From positions 62,001 to 126,000 of the forward strand of contig NZ_BMDG01000011.1 in assembly GCF_014635665.1 (NCBI RefSeq): a DNA stretch of 64,000 nucleotides, read 5' to 3'. Every line of letters starts with the position of its first letter. The first letter of the stretch is position 1. Below, piece by piece: positions 44,806 through 53,011 of the stretch. A model generated the notes under the pieces. The model saw nothing but the letters and a program-made list of their open reading frames with translations. It had not been told where the DNA came from and ran no database searches. The position numbers and the translations under genes are program-made. The stretch is from Isoptericola cucumis (lineage in GTDB: Bacteria; Actinomycetota; Actinomycetes; Actinomycetales; Cellulomonadaceae).

Positions 44806-46379
44806 GCGTGACGACCACGCAGGTCATCGCCGGCCGGGACGTCGCCGAGGAGCTCGCGGCCCTCGCGGCGCACCGGCCGGACCGCCTCTACGCCGTCGCG
44901 GGCGGACGCCGCGTCACGGTCGCCGACCTCGACGCCGCGGTCGACCGGGTGTGCGAGGTGCTGGCGGACGCCGGGATCGGCCAGGACGCGCGCGTCGCCG
45001 TCGCGCTGCCGAACACGGTCGAGCACGTCGCGACGGTCTTCGCCCTCCTGCGCCGCGGTGCGCTCTGGGTGCCGCTGAACCCGCGGCTGAAGGGGGCTCC
45101 GCTCGCCCACCTGCTGCGCGACTCCGGCGCGACGCACCTGGTGGCCCAGGACGGCGCCGACGTGGTCGGCGCCGTCGCGGCGGTGTGGCAGGAGGAGCAC
45201 GGCGCGGGCCTGGACGACGGCGCGGTCCTCGCCGTCGACGACGCGTCGCCGGTGGCCGCCGAGGCCGGCGGTGCCGGCGGGCGTCCCGGCACGGTGACGC
45301 GGCTGCAGCGCCTGCCCGGCGCACCGGGCGGGGCGGTGCCCGGTACGAGCCTGCTCCTCTACACGTCGGGGACGACCGGCCCGCCCAAGGGCGTCCGGGT
45401 GAGCCAGTCGATGCTGCGGGCGGCGGCCGTCGGGGCGCTCGAGGTCACCCGAGCCCGCGCCGGCGACGTGCTGTACGTGTGGGAACCGATCTTCCACGTC
45501 GGCGGCGCGCAGACCCTGCTGATGCCGCTCTACGAGGACGTGTCGCTCGCGCTGGCGCGCCGCTTCAGCGCGTCCGGGTTCTGGGCGGACGTCGTGGCGA
45601 CGGGCGCGACGCACGTCCACTACCTCGGCGGCATCCTGCAGATCCTGCTCCAGCGCCCCGCCTCGGAGCTGGAGCGCCGGCACCGCGTCCGCGTGGCCTG
45701 GGGCGCCGGCGCGACGCCGGCCATCGGGGAGGAGGCCCGCCGCCGGTTCGGGTTCGCCGTGCACGAGTGCTACGGCATGACCGAGACGTCCAGCATCGTC
45801 ACCGTCAACCCGGACGGCCCGGACCAGGGTGTCGGGCGCCCGCTGCCGTGGTTCGAGGTCCGCGCCGGGGACGGGGCCGGCGGTCCCGGGGAGATCCTCG
45901 TGCGGGCCGCCGTCCCCGGGCTGCTCACCCCCGGCTACCTGGGCAACCCGGAGGCCTCGGCGGCGGCGCGCGACGGCGACTGGTTCCGCACGGGCGACAC
46001 GGGCCTCCTGGACGCCGACGGGAACCTGCACTTCCACGGCCGGGCGAGCGACAGCGTCCGGGTCAGGGGCGAGAACGTGTCCGCCTGGCAGGTCGAGGAC
46101 GTCTACGGTCGGCACCCCGACGTCGACCGGTGCGCCGTCGTCGGCGTGGCGGCGGACGTCGGCGAGCAGGAGATGCTGCTGCTGGTCGTCCTGCGCGACG
46201 GTGCCCGCACCGACCTCCGGTCGGTCGTCTCCTGGGGTGCCGACCAGCTCGCCCCGTTCCAGGTGCCGCGGTACGTCCGTGCGCTCGACGGCCTGCCGCT
46301 GACGCCCAGCCAGCGCGTGGCGAAGCACGAGCTCCCGCGCGGCCTCGACGGTGCCGTCGACTGCGCGGCGGGAGGCTGA
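44802..46379 (+). CDS. Acyl-CoA ligase (AMP-binding, CaiC-like)
   Basis: A predicted 525-residue ANL-superfamily enzyme that activates a carboxylic acid with ATP and CoA. The phosphate-binding loop LLYTSGTTGPPKG is at about 187-199, the adenine motif YGMTETSSIV at about 325, and the hinge/RGENVS segment (RVRGENVSAWQVEDVYGRH) near 425 resembles crotonobetaine/carnitine CoA ligases. LTPSQRVAKHELPR near the end gives the usual catalytic lysine region. It overlaps the crotonase gene by four bases. The substrate is unknown. Confidence 0.9.
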   Translation: MSVTTTQVIAGRDVAEELAALAAHRPDRLYAVAGGRRVTVADLDAAVDRVCEVLADAGIGQDARVAVALPNTVEHVATVFALLRRGALWVPLNPRLKGAPLAHLLRDSGATHLVAQDGADVVGAVAAVWQEEHGAGLDDGAVLAVDDASPVAAEAGGAGGRPGTVTRLQRLPGAPGGAVPGTSLLLYTSGTTGPPKGVRVSQSMLRAAAVGALEVTRARAGDVLYVWEPIFHVGGAQTLLMPLYEDVSLALARRFSASGFWADVVATGATHVHYLGGILQILLQRPASELERRHRVRVAWGAGATPAIGEEARRRFGFAVHECYGMTETSSIVTVNPDGPDQGVGRPLPWFEVRAGDGAGGPGEILVRAAVPGLLTPGYLGNPEASAAARDGDWFRTGDTGLLDADGNLHFHGRASDSVRVRGENVSAWQVEDVYGRHPDVDRCAVVGVAADVGEQEMLLLVVLRDGARTDLRSVVSWGADQLAPFQVPRYVRALDGLPLTPSQRVAKHELPRGLDGAVDCAAGG

Positions 46380-46454
46380 CGGCGCAGGTCGCGCTGTGTT
46401 CCCGGCGCACGTGACATCCTGGCGTCGGCGGCACCACCGAGCACAGGAGCACAG

Positions 46455-47153
46455 ATGAGCACCGGGACCCGTGGCCGGGGGTCGGCACCGATCCTCGGCA
46501 CCCTCGAGGCCCACGGCAGCATCCGGTCCCGGGTGCGGGAGACGTTGCGCGAGGCGATGGTGGCCGGCGAGCTCGAGCCCGGCGCCGTCTACTCCGCGCC
46601 GGTGCTGGCCCAGCGGCTCGGCGTGTCCGCCACGCCGGTGCGCGAGGCGATGATGGAGCTGACGCAGGAGGGCCTGGTCGAGACGATCCGGCAGCGGGGC
46701 TACCGCGTCGTCGGGCTGAGCGACCGCGCGCTGGACGAGATCCTGCAGCTCCGGGAGCTCATCGAGGTGCCGACGGTGGGCCGGGTCGCGGCCCTCGCGA
46801 CGCCCGAGCAGGTACGGGCGCTGCGCCCGCTCGCGGACCGGATCGATGAGACCGCCTCGGCGGGCGAGCTGCAGGAGTTCGTCGCGGCCGACACGGCCTT
46901 CCACACCGAGGTGCTCGCGATAGCCGGCAACGCGCGGCTGGTCGAGGAGGTGCGCCGGCTGCGCGGGATGTCGCGGCTGCTCGGCCTCCAGACGCTGCAC
47001 GAGGAAGGCCGCCTGGTCGCCACGATCCGCGACCACCACGACCTGCTCGACCTGCTCGACGCCGCGGACGTCGGCGGCGCGGAGTCGTGGATGCGCCGGC
47101 ACCTGGCTCACGTGCGCGGCATCTGGTCGGGCAGGACCGCCGGCGGCAACTGA
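46455..47153 (+). CDS. GntR-family regulator with FCD domain
   Basis: A predicted 232-residue regulator. The winged helix (about 22-88) has IRSRVRETLREAMVAGELEPGAVYSAPVLAQRLGVSATPVREAMMEL. The FadR-type all-helical FCD ligand domain follows with DTAFHTEVLAIAGNARLVEEV, containing metal-binding histidines. It stands between the ligase and MHS transporter genes. A symmetric site at 47189-47209 just downstream is its likely operator. Confidence 0.92.
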   Translation: MSTGTRGRGSAPILGTLEAHGSIRSRVRETLREAMVAGELEPGAVYSAPVLAQRLGVSATPVREAMMELTQEGLVETIRQRGYRVVGLSDRALDEILQLRELIEVPTVGRVAALATPEQVRALRPLADRIDETASAGELQEFVAADTAFHTEVLAIAGNARLVEEVRRLRGMSRLLGLQTLHEEGRLVATIRDHHDLLDLLDAADVGGAESWMRRHLAHVRGIWSGRTAGGN

Positions 47154-47188
47154 GGGATCGGTCCCCTGAAGCCCTTGCGTCCGCGATT

Positions 47189-47209
47189 GGTGCAATTGTA
47201 CGTTGCACC
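47189..47209. promoter_or_regulatory. Candidate GntR operator upstream of the MHS transporter gene
   Basis: GGTGCAA-TTGTACG-TTGCACC is a perfect 7+7 inverted repeat, 50 bases before the transporter start and 35 bases after the regulator stop. Its size and TTGTAC centre suit an FCD-type GntR dimer. Confidence 0.6.
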
Positions 47210-47258
47210 GCACAGACACCGAGGCCGGCGACGCTGCCGGCCGGATGGGAGCAGGCGC

Positions 47259-48587
47259 GTGACCTCGCAACAGTCCACGATCGGCAGGCCGGCCACGAAC
47301 CTGCGGGTCCTCGTCGGCAGCCTCTCCGGCAGCGCGATCGAATGGTTCGACTTCTTCCTGTACGCGACGGCCGCGGCCCTCATCTTCGACAAGCAGTTCT
47401 TCCCGAGCGACGACCCGGCCGTCTCGCTGATGCTGTCCTACCTGTCGCTCTCCCTGACGTTCTTCATCCGCCCGTTCGGCGGCATCGTCTTCTCGCACAT
47501 CGGCGACAAGATCGGGCGCAAGAAGACGCTGGTCATCACGCTCTCGCTGATGGGCGGCGCGACGGTCGCGATCGGCCTGCTGCCGACGTACGCCCAGGTC
47601 GGCGTCCTCGCGCCCGTCCTGCTGATCCTGTGCCGCGTCGTCCAGGGGCTCGCGATCGGCGGCGAGTGGGGCGGCGCGCTGCTGCTCGCCTACGAGTACG
47701 CGCCGGAGCACCGCCGGGGCTTCTTCGGCTCCGTGCCGCAGACCGGCGTGACGATCGGCATGCTGCTGTCCACGATCGCGTTCGGCCTCGTCAGCACCCT
47801 CCCCGCCGACGCGTTCTCGTCCTGGGGCTGGCGCCTGCCGTTCATCGCCTCGGTGGTGCTGGTCTTCGTCGGCCTGTGGATCCGCAAGGGCCTGGCCGAG
47901 ACGCCGGCCTTCCGGGAGGCGAAGGCCCGCGGCGACGTCGCGAAGCTCCCGATCAAGGACACCCTGCGCGACCACTGGCGCTCGGTGCTCGTCGCCGTCG
48001 GGGCCAAGGTCGTCGAGACCGGGCCGTTCTACATCTTCGCCACGTTCGTCGTCAGCTACGCGACCGGGACGCTCGACATCCGCCAGTCCGTCGTCCTCAA
48101 CGCCGTGAGCGCGGGCGCCCTCGTCAGCACGCTGGCGATCCTGTGGATGGGCACGGTCTCCGACCGGCTGGGCCGCCCCCGGGTCTTCCTCGCAGGGTCC
48201 GTGCTCATCGCCCTGTTCGCCGCCCCCTTCTTCCTCCTGCTCGACCTGCGGGTCGACTGGGCCGTCTACGCGGCCGTCGTCATCGGCCTCGGCGTGGTGT
48301 GGCCCCCGGTCACCGCGACGCTCGGCACCCTCATGTCCGAGACCTTCACGACCCGCGTCCGCTACACCGGCGTGACGCTCGGCTACCAGATCGGCGCGGC
48401 GCTGGCCGGCGGCACCGCCCCGCTGCTCGCGACCTGGTTGCTGGCACGGTTCGACGGCGCCTGGTGGCCGATCGCCGTGTACCTGGTGGTGCTCGCCGCC
48501 GTGGCGATCGCCGCCGTGTCGCTGTCGGGCCGGGTGGTGCGCTCCGAGCGGGCGAAGATCGAGGCGCGCGAGGGGGTGGTCGTGTGA
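47259..48587 (+). CDS. MHS-family metabolite:H+ symporter (major facilitator)
   Basis: A predicted 442-residue transporter with 12 transmembrane helices. FFIRPFGGIVFSHIGDKIGRKKTLV is the MHS/MFS loop signature and VQGLAIGGEWGGALLLAYEYAP is typical of the proline/betaine, shikimate and alpha-ketoglutarate permease group. It likely imports an organic acid or betaine. GTG at 47259 with GGGAGCAGG upstream. Its stop overlaps the start of the next gene. Confidence 0.9.
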   Translation: MTSQQSTIGRPATNLRVLVGSLSGSAIEWFDFFLYATAAALIFDKQFFPSDDPAVSLMLSYLSLSLTFFIRPFGGIVFSHIGDKIGRKKTLVITLSLMGGATVAIGLLPTYAQVGVLAPVLLILCRVVQGLAIGGEWGGALLLAYEYAPEHRRGFFGSVPQTGVTIGMLLSTIAFGLVSTLPADAFSSWGWRLPFIASVVLVFVGLWIRKGLAETPAFREAKARGDVAKLPIKDTLRDHWRSVLVAVGAKVVETGPFYIFATFVVSYATGTLDIRQSVVLNAVSAGALVSTLAILWMGTVSDRLGRPRVFLAGSVLIALFAAPFFLLLDLRVDWAVYAAVVIGLGVVWPPVTATLGTLMSETFTTRVRYTGVTLGYQIGAALAGGTAPLLATWLLARFDGAWWPIAVYLVVLAAVAIAAVSLSGRVVRSERAKIEAREGVVV

Positions 48588-49507
48588 GCGGGCTGCCCTT
48601 CGTCGACGCCGCCGAGGTCCGCCGGCGCATCTCCCCCGACCGTGCCCGGCGGCTGGTCGAGCAGGCCCTGCGGTCGGGGTTCGACCCCGCGGACGACCCG
48701 GCACGGGTGCCGGTCGACGCGGGCGCCGGGCACTTGCTGCTGATGCCGTCGGGGATCGGCGACTGGGTGGGCGTCAAGCTCGCCTCCGTCGCGCCGGGCA
48801 ACCCCGCCCGCGGGCTGCCGCGCATCCAGGCGGTCTATCTCCTCCTCGACGCGGAGACCCTCACCCCGCGGCTGCTGGTCGACGGGTCGAGCCTCACCGA
48901 GCTGCGGACCCCGGCGACGTCCGCGGTCGCCGCCGACCACCTCGCCGCACCCGACGCGCGCCGCCTGGTCGTCTTCGGGTCCGGACCGCAGGCGGTCGAG
49001 CACGCGGTCGCGATGTCCGCGGTCCGAGACCTGGACGACGTGGCGCTCGCCGGCCGGAGCCCCGACCGGCTGACGGCCGCCGTCGCCGGCCTGCAGGACC
49101 GCGGGATCGACGCGCGCGCCGTCGACGGCGCCGAGCAGGTGGCCGCCGCCGTGGCCGGCGCGGACATCGTCGTGTGCGCGACGTCGGCCGGCGAGCCGGT
49201 CTTCGACGGCACCCTGGTGCGCGACGGCGTGTGCGTCGTGGCGATCGGCTCGCACGAGCCGGACCGGCGGGAGCTGGACGAGGGCCTGATGGGCCGCTCC
49301 CTGGTGGTCGTGGAGGACCGGGCGACCGCGATGCGCGAGTGCGGCGACGTCGTGCTCGCCGTCGACGCGGGCGTGCTCACCACCGACGACCTGGTGCCGT
49401 TGGCCGACGTCGTCAACGGGCGGGCCCGCGTCACCGACAGGCCGAACGTCTTCAAGGGCTCCGGCATGTCCTGGCAGGACCTGGCCGTCGCGGTGGGCGT
49501 CGTCTGA
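48584..49507 (+). CDS. Ornithine cyclodeaminase/mu-crystallin family protein
   Basis: A predicted 307-residue NAD(P)-binding enzyme. The N-terminal alpha/beta domain with GDWVGVKLASVAPGNPARGLPRIQA is followed by the Rossmann motif VVFGSGPQAVEHA (about 125-137), then AIGSHEPDRRELDEGLMG. Family members include ornithine cyclodeaminase, ketimine reductase and pyrroline-2-carboxylate reductase. A role in imine or amino-acid metabolism is likely, fitting a nitrogenous substrate for the locus. GTG start overlaps the MHS stop, so the two are coupled. Confidence 0.87.
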   Translation: MSGLPFVDAAEVRRRISPDRARRLVEQALRSGFDPADDPARVPVDAGAGHLLLMPSGIGDWVGVKLASVAPGNPARGLPRIQAVYLLLDAETLTPRLLVDGSSLTELRTPATSAVAADHLAAPDARRLVVFGSGPQAVEHAVAMSAVRDLDDVALAGRSPDRLTAAVAGLQDRGIDARAVDGAEQVAAAVAGADIVVCATSAGEPVFDGTLVRDGVCVVAIGSHEPDRRELDEGLMGRSLVVVEDRATAMRECGDVVLAVDAGVLTTDDLVPLADVVNGRARVTDRPNVFKGSGMSWQDLAVAVGVV

Positions 49508-49512
49508 CGCCT

Positions 49513-49533
49513 GCCGGGGGTGCCGCCCCCGGC
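49513..49533 (+). terminator. Intrinsic terminator after the catabolic locus
   Basis: GCCGGGGG (49513-49520) and CCCCCGGC (49526-49533) form an 8-base GC stem with a 5-base loop, six bases after the preceding stop codon. Confidence 0.6.
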
Positions 49534-49602
49534 GCCCGGTGAGCGCGCGCGGGGGGAGGAGCGAGCGCCACCCTCTCGCGCCGCCCTCGGTCGCGCCCCA
49601 GC

Positions 49603-50412
49603 ATGGGTGCCATGGACCTCCACCTCACCTCGGGTGACGGCACGCCGCTCGTCGCGCGCCGGTCGCCCGGGACCGGCGTGCCCGTCGTCCTCGTCCACGG
49701 GTCCGGCGGCGGGCTCCACAGCTGGGACCCGGTGGTCGCGCACCTGCCCGACGACGTCGAGACGTGGACGTACGCGCGCCGCGGGTTCGCGCCGAGCGGG
49801 CCGTGCACGTCGCCGAAGACCTTCGACGACGACGCCGACGACCTCGCGGCCGTCGTGGCGGCCGCCGGCGGGCACGCGCACGTGCTCGGCGGCTCGTACG
49901 GCGCGACCGTCGCCCTGCACCACGCGCTCGCGCACCCCGGCGGCGTCGCGACGTTGTCGGTGTTCGAGCCGCCGCTCTTCGCCGCCGGCCCGCGGCTCGT
50001 CCCCGTGCTCGGCGAGTACCGGGCGCTGGCCGACGCCGACCGGCCGTCGCAGGCCGCGCTGCTGTTCGCCCGCGACGTGGCACGTCTGCCCGAGGACCTC
50101 GTCGCCGCGGCGCCCCCCGCCGCCGACGGGCCGCCGAGCGACGAGGCGCGCGCCGAGATGGTCGGCAACCTGCACGACCTGGAGGCGATGGCGGCCGACG
50201 ACGGCGACCTGGGGCGATGGGCCGGCATCGACGTCCCGGTGACGCTCCTGGAGGGCGCCGAGACGTGGTCCCCGATGCCGGAGACGATGGACGCCCTCGC
50301 GATGGTGCTGGCGCGGGTGCGGCGCGTCCGGTGGCCCGGGCAGTCGCACTTCGCGGCGTTCACCGCGCCGGAGCTCGTCGCCGCCGCACTCCTGGAGACG
50401 GTGCGGGGCTGA
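49603..50412 (+). CDS. Alpha/beta hydrolase
   Basis: A predicted 269-residue hydrolase. VVLVHGSGGGLHSWDP is the oxyanion HG region, LGGSYGATVALHH the nucleophile elbow (G-x-S-x-G type with serine), and WPGQSHFAAF carries the C-terminal histidine. The fold is used by esterases, haloperoxidase-like enzymes and C-C hydrolases; the substrate is unknown. ATG 49603 and ATG 49612 are both possible; neither has a strong ribosome-binding site. No partner gene. An 11-base triple repeat follows the stop. Confidence 0.88.
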   Translation: MGAMDLHLTSGDGTPLVARRSPGTGVPVVLVHGSGGGLHSWDPVVAHLPDDVETWTYARRGFAPSGPCTSPKTFDDDADDLAAVVAAAGGHAHVLGGSYGATVALHHALAHPGGVATLSVFEPPLFAAGPRLVPVLGEYRALADADRPSQAALLFARDVARLPEDLVAAAPPAADGPPSDEARAEMVGNLHDLEAMAADDGDLGRWAGIDVPVTLLEGAETWSPMPETMDALAMVLARVRRVRWPGQSHFAAFTAPELVAAALLETVRG

Positions 50413-50416
50413 CCGG

Positions 50417-50449
50417 CGGGCGAACGACGGGCGAACGCTGGGCGAACAT
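50417..50449 (+). repeat. 11-base imperfect tandem triplication after a stop codon
   Basis: Three units of CGGGCGAACGA type with one to three changes, starting five bases after the hydrolase stop. Confidence 0.75.
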
Positions 50450-50497
50450 CGTCCGACCCCGCCCGACCAGGGGTGCACGGGTGGCCATACTGCCGCT

Positions 50498-51460
50498 GTG
50501 TACGACGAGATCGCCTCCATGGCCAGGCACATCGCACCCCGCGGCGGCACCGGGCTCGCGGGCGTCGTCGGCGACCTGGCGCAGCCGGTGATGGTGGTCG
50601 GCTCGGCGGTGCCCGTGGGACAGCTCGAGGTGATGTTCCGGCGGCCGGACGTCGCCTGCGTGGCCGTGCAGGACGACGCGGGCTCCGACGCCGTCGGCCT
50701 CGTGACGCGGGCGGGCCTCGCCGCCGCCCTGACCGGGCGCCTCGGCTACGGGCGCGCGGTCCTGGAACGGCGTCCCGCCGCGTCCGTCACCGACTGGTCG
50801 CCGCTCGTCGTCGACCCGGGGACGCCGGTGTCGCAGGTCGCGACGCAGGCCATGGCCCGCGCGGGCGCGCGGCGCTACGACGACGTCCTCGTCCGCGGCC
50901 CGTTCTGGGGCAGCGCCACCACCGCGGACGTCATGCGCTCGCTGGTCAGCGCCCTCGCGGACCGCTCGACCCACGACCCGCACACCCGGCTGCCGACGCG
51001 GGCCGCGACCTGGCAGTCGCTGGCGCACCGGTGCGACCTGGTGCGCGGTGGCCGCACGCGCGTCGTGCTCGTGCTGCTCGACGTGCGCGGCATGACCGCG
51101 CTGAACTCCGCGCACGGTCACGACGCCGGGGACGTGGTCCTGGCGGAGCTCGCCGGACGGCTCACCGCGGCGCTGCCCCGCGGCTGCGAGGCGGGCCGGG
51201 TCGACGGCGACCGGTTCGCCGTCCTCGCCACGCTCCCCGCGCTCGACGACGTCGACGCCGCGGCCTCCGCGGACGCGCTCCGCCAGCACGTCGTGTCGCA
51301 CCTCGCGGAGCCGTCCGGGCAGGTCGCGCCGGCCGTGTGGCCGGCGCTGCACTCCGCCGTCGTGTGGTCGGTGGCGGGCGCCGCCGACGCCGACGAGCTG
51401 GTCTCCGGCGCCGAGCGGCGGCTGCGCCGCGCGGGCGCGCCGCTCGCCGCCGCCTCCTGA
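50498..51460 (+). CDS. Degenerate GGDEF-domain protein with N-terminal CBS-like region
   Basis: A predicted 320-residue protein. The first 150 residues resemble a CBS pair (VVGSAVPVGQLEVMFRRPDVACVAVQD, VGLVTRAGLAAALTG, VVDPGTPVSQVATQAM), a ligand-sensing module. The rest is a GGDEF domain: HDPHTRLPTRAAT at its start and AGRVDGDRFAVL where active enzymes have GGDEFAVL. The glycines and acidic residues of the motif are changed, so diguanylate cyclase activity is unlikely; a GTP-binding or docking role is possible. GTG start. It is a lone gene between the hydrolase and the mannoside locus. Confidence 0.8.
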   Translation: MYDEIASMARHIAPRGGTGLAGVVGDLAQPVMVVGSAVPVGQLEVMFRRPDVACVAVQDDAGSDAVGLVTRAGLAAALTGRLGYGRAVLERRPAASVTDWSPLVVDPGTPVSQVATQAMARAGARRYDDVLVRGPFWGSATTADVMRSLVSALADRSTHDPHTRLPTRAATWQSLAHRCDLVRGGRTRVVLVLLDVRGMTALNSAHGHDAGDVVLAELAGRLTAALPRGCEAGRVDGDRFAVLATLPALDDVDAAASADALRQHVVSHLAEPSGQVAPAVWPALHSAVVWSVAGAADADELVSGAERRLRRAGAPLAAAS

Positions 51461-51613
51461 CCGCCCGTTCGTCGCGCCGACGCACGTTCGTCGGCACCAC
51501 CGCTCTTCGTCCCCACCGCCCATCGGGCCCGCCGCCCGGGTCGTCGTCCGACGCCCGGGCCGTTCGCCTGCCCGGGCTCCCCAGGAGCCGGCACGCATGC
51601 TAAGTTCCCGCCA

Positions 51614-51628
51614 TTCGATATATACAAA
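51614..51628. promoter_or_regulatory. Candidate regulator site upstream of the mannoside locus
   Basis: TTCGATATATACAAA lies 18 bases before the GH125 start in a locally AT-rich patch. It resembles the AraR-type (GntR DNA-binding with LacI ligand domain) operator with TACAAA half-site; the encoded regulator at 57325-58434 has this architecture. Symmetry is imperfect. Confidence 0.4.
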
Positions 51629-51645
51629 CGATGGAGAGTGGCTGG

Positions 51646-52974
51646 ATGTTGTCGAGTGCCCCTGTGACCGTGGACGACCGCGTCCTCGCCGACGTGACCG
51701 TCGAGGTGGCGGACGCCCTCGGCGAGCAGGCCGCGGAGATCTTCGCCGAGGCGATGCGCCGCACCCTGCGCGACGCCGTGGTGCCGGACGACGACGGGAC
51801 GGTGTTCGTCCTGACCGGCGACATCCCGGCGATGTGGCTGCGGGACTCCGCCGCGCAGCTGCGCCCGTACCTCGCGCTGCTGGGCCGCGACCCCGGCCTG
51901 GGCGACACGGTGGCCGCCCTCGTGCGGCGCCAGAGCCGGCAGATCCTCGACGACCCGTACGCGAATGCCTTCAACCGCGGGCCGGACGGCGCGGGGCACC
52001 AGGGCGACGAGACCGCCATGACCCCCGGGGTCTGGGAGCGCAAGTACGAGGTCGACTCCCTCGCGTTCCCGCTGCAGCTCGCCCACCAGCTCTGGCGGGC
52101 CACCGCACGCACCGACCACCTCGACGACGCCTTCCGCGCCGCCGCGGACCTCGTCATCACGACGCTGCGGACCGAGCAGGACCACGACGCCCGCTCGACG
52201 TACCGCTTCCGGCGGAGCGACTGCCCGCCCAGCGACACCCTCGAGAACGACGGCCACGGGACGCCCGTCGCCGTCACCGGGATGACGTGGAGCGCCTTCC
52301 GCCCCAGCGACGACGCGTGCGCCTACCACTACAACGTGCCCGGCAACCTGTTCGCGGCGGCGGCCCTGCGCGACCTCGCCGACCTGGCCCGCGGACCGCT
52401 GGGTGACGAGGCCCTCGCCGCCCGGGCCGCGGAGCTCGCGGACGAGCTCGACGCCGCGACGCGACGGCACGGCGTCGTCGAGCACCCGACGCACGGCCGG
52501 ATCTACGCCTACGAGGTCGACGGCCTCGGCCGGCACCTGCTCATGGACGACTCCAACATGCCGAGCCTGCTGTCGCTGCCGCTGACGGGCGGCACCGCGC
52601 TCGACGACCCGCTGTACGCCGCGACCCGCGCCTTCGTCCTCTCCGACGACAACCCGATGTATGTGCGGGGCGCGACCGGCGACGGCCTCGGCAGCCCGCA
52701 CACGCCCCCGCGGTACGTCTGGCCGATCGCGGCCGCCGTCCGCGGCCTGACCTCGACCGACGCCGAGGAGAAGCGCGACATCGTCGCCGCGCTGTGCTCC
52801 GTGAACGCCACCCGGGGGCGGATGTGCGAGGCGTACCACGTGGACCACCCCGACCGGTTCACCCGGGAGTGGTTCAGCTGGGCGGACTCGATGTTCTGCG
52901 AGCTCGTGCTCGACCTCGTCGGGTACCACGTCCCCGGGGCACCCGGGGCTGAAGTGTCCGGGCACGCCGCATAG
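51646..52974 (+). CDS. GH125 exo-alpha-1,6-mannosidase
   Basis: A predicted 442-residue glycoside hydrolase of family 125. TGDIPAMWLRDSAAQLRPYL is the N-terminal family hallmark; YEVDSLAFPLQLAHQLW, MTWSAFRPSDDACAYHYNVPGN, LMDDSNMPSLLSLP and TREWFSWADSMFCEL are also conserved. Family members release mannose from alpha-1,6-linked mannosides. No signal peptide is present, so it works in the cytoplasm on imported sugars. ATG 51646 follows GGAGAG at seven bases; ATG 51631 has no ribosome-binding site. It is first in the transport operon. Confidence 0.93.
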   Translation: MLSSAPVTVDDRVLADVTVEVADALGEQAAEIFAEAMRRTLRDAVVPDDDGTVFVLTGDIPAMWLRDSAAQLRPYLALLGRDPGLGDTVAALVRRQSRQILDDPYANAFNRGPDGAGHQGDETAMTPGVWERKYEVDSLAFPLQLAHQLWRATARTDHLDDAFRAAADLVITTLRTEQDHDARSTYRFRRSDCPPSDTLENDGHGTPVAVTGMTWSAFRPSDDACAYHYNVPGNLFAAAALRDLADLARGPLGDEALAARAAELADELDAATRRHGVVEHPTHGRIYAYEVDGLGRHLLMDDSNMPSLLSLPLTGGTALDDPLYAATRAFVLSDDNPMYVRGATGDGLGSPHTPPRYVWPIAAAVRGLTSTDAEEKRDIVAALCSVNATRGRMCEAYHVDHPDRFTREWFSWADSMFCELVLDLVGYHVPGAPGAEVSGHAA

Positions 52975-53011
52975 GCGGACGTGCGGATCGGCAAAGGAGG
53001 CGATCTGAACC

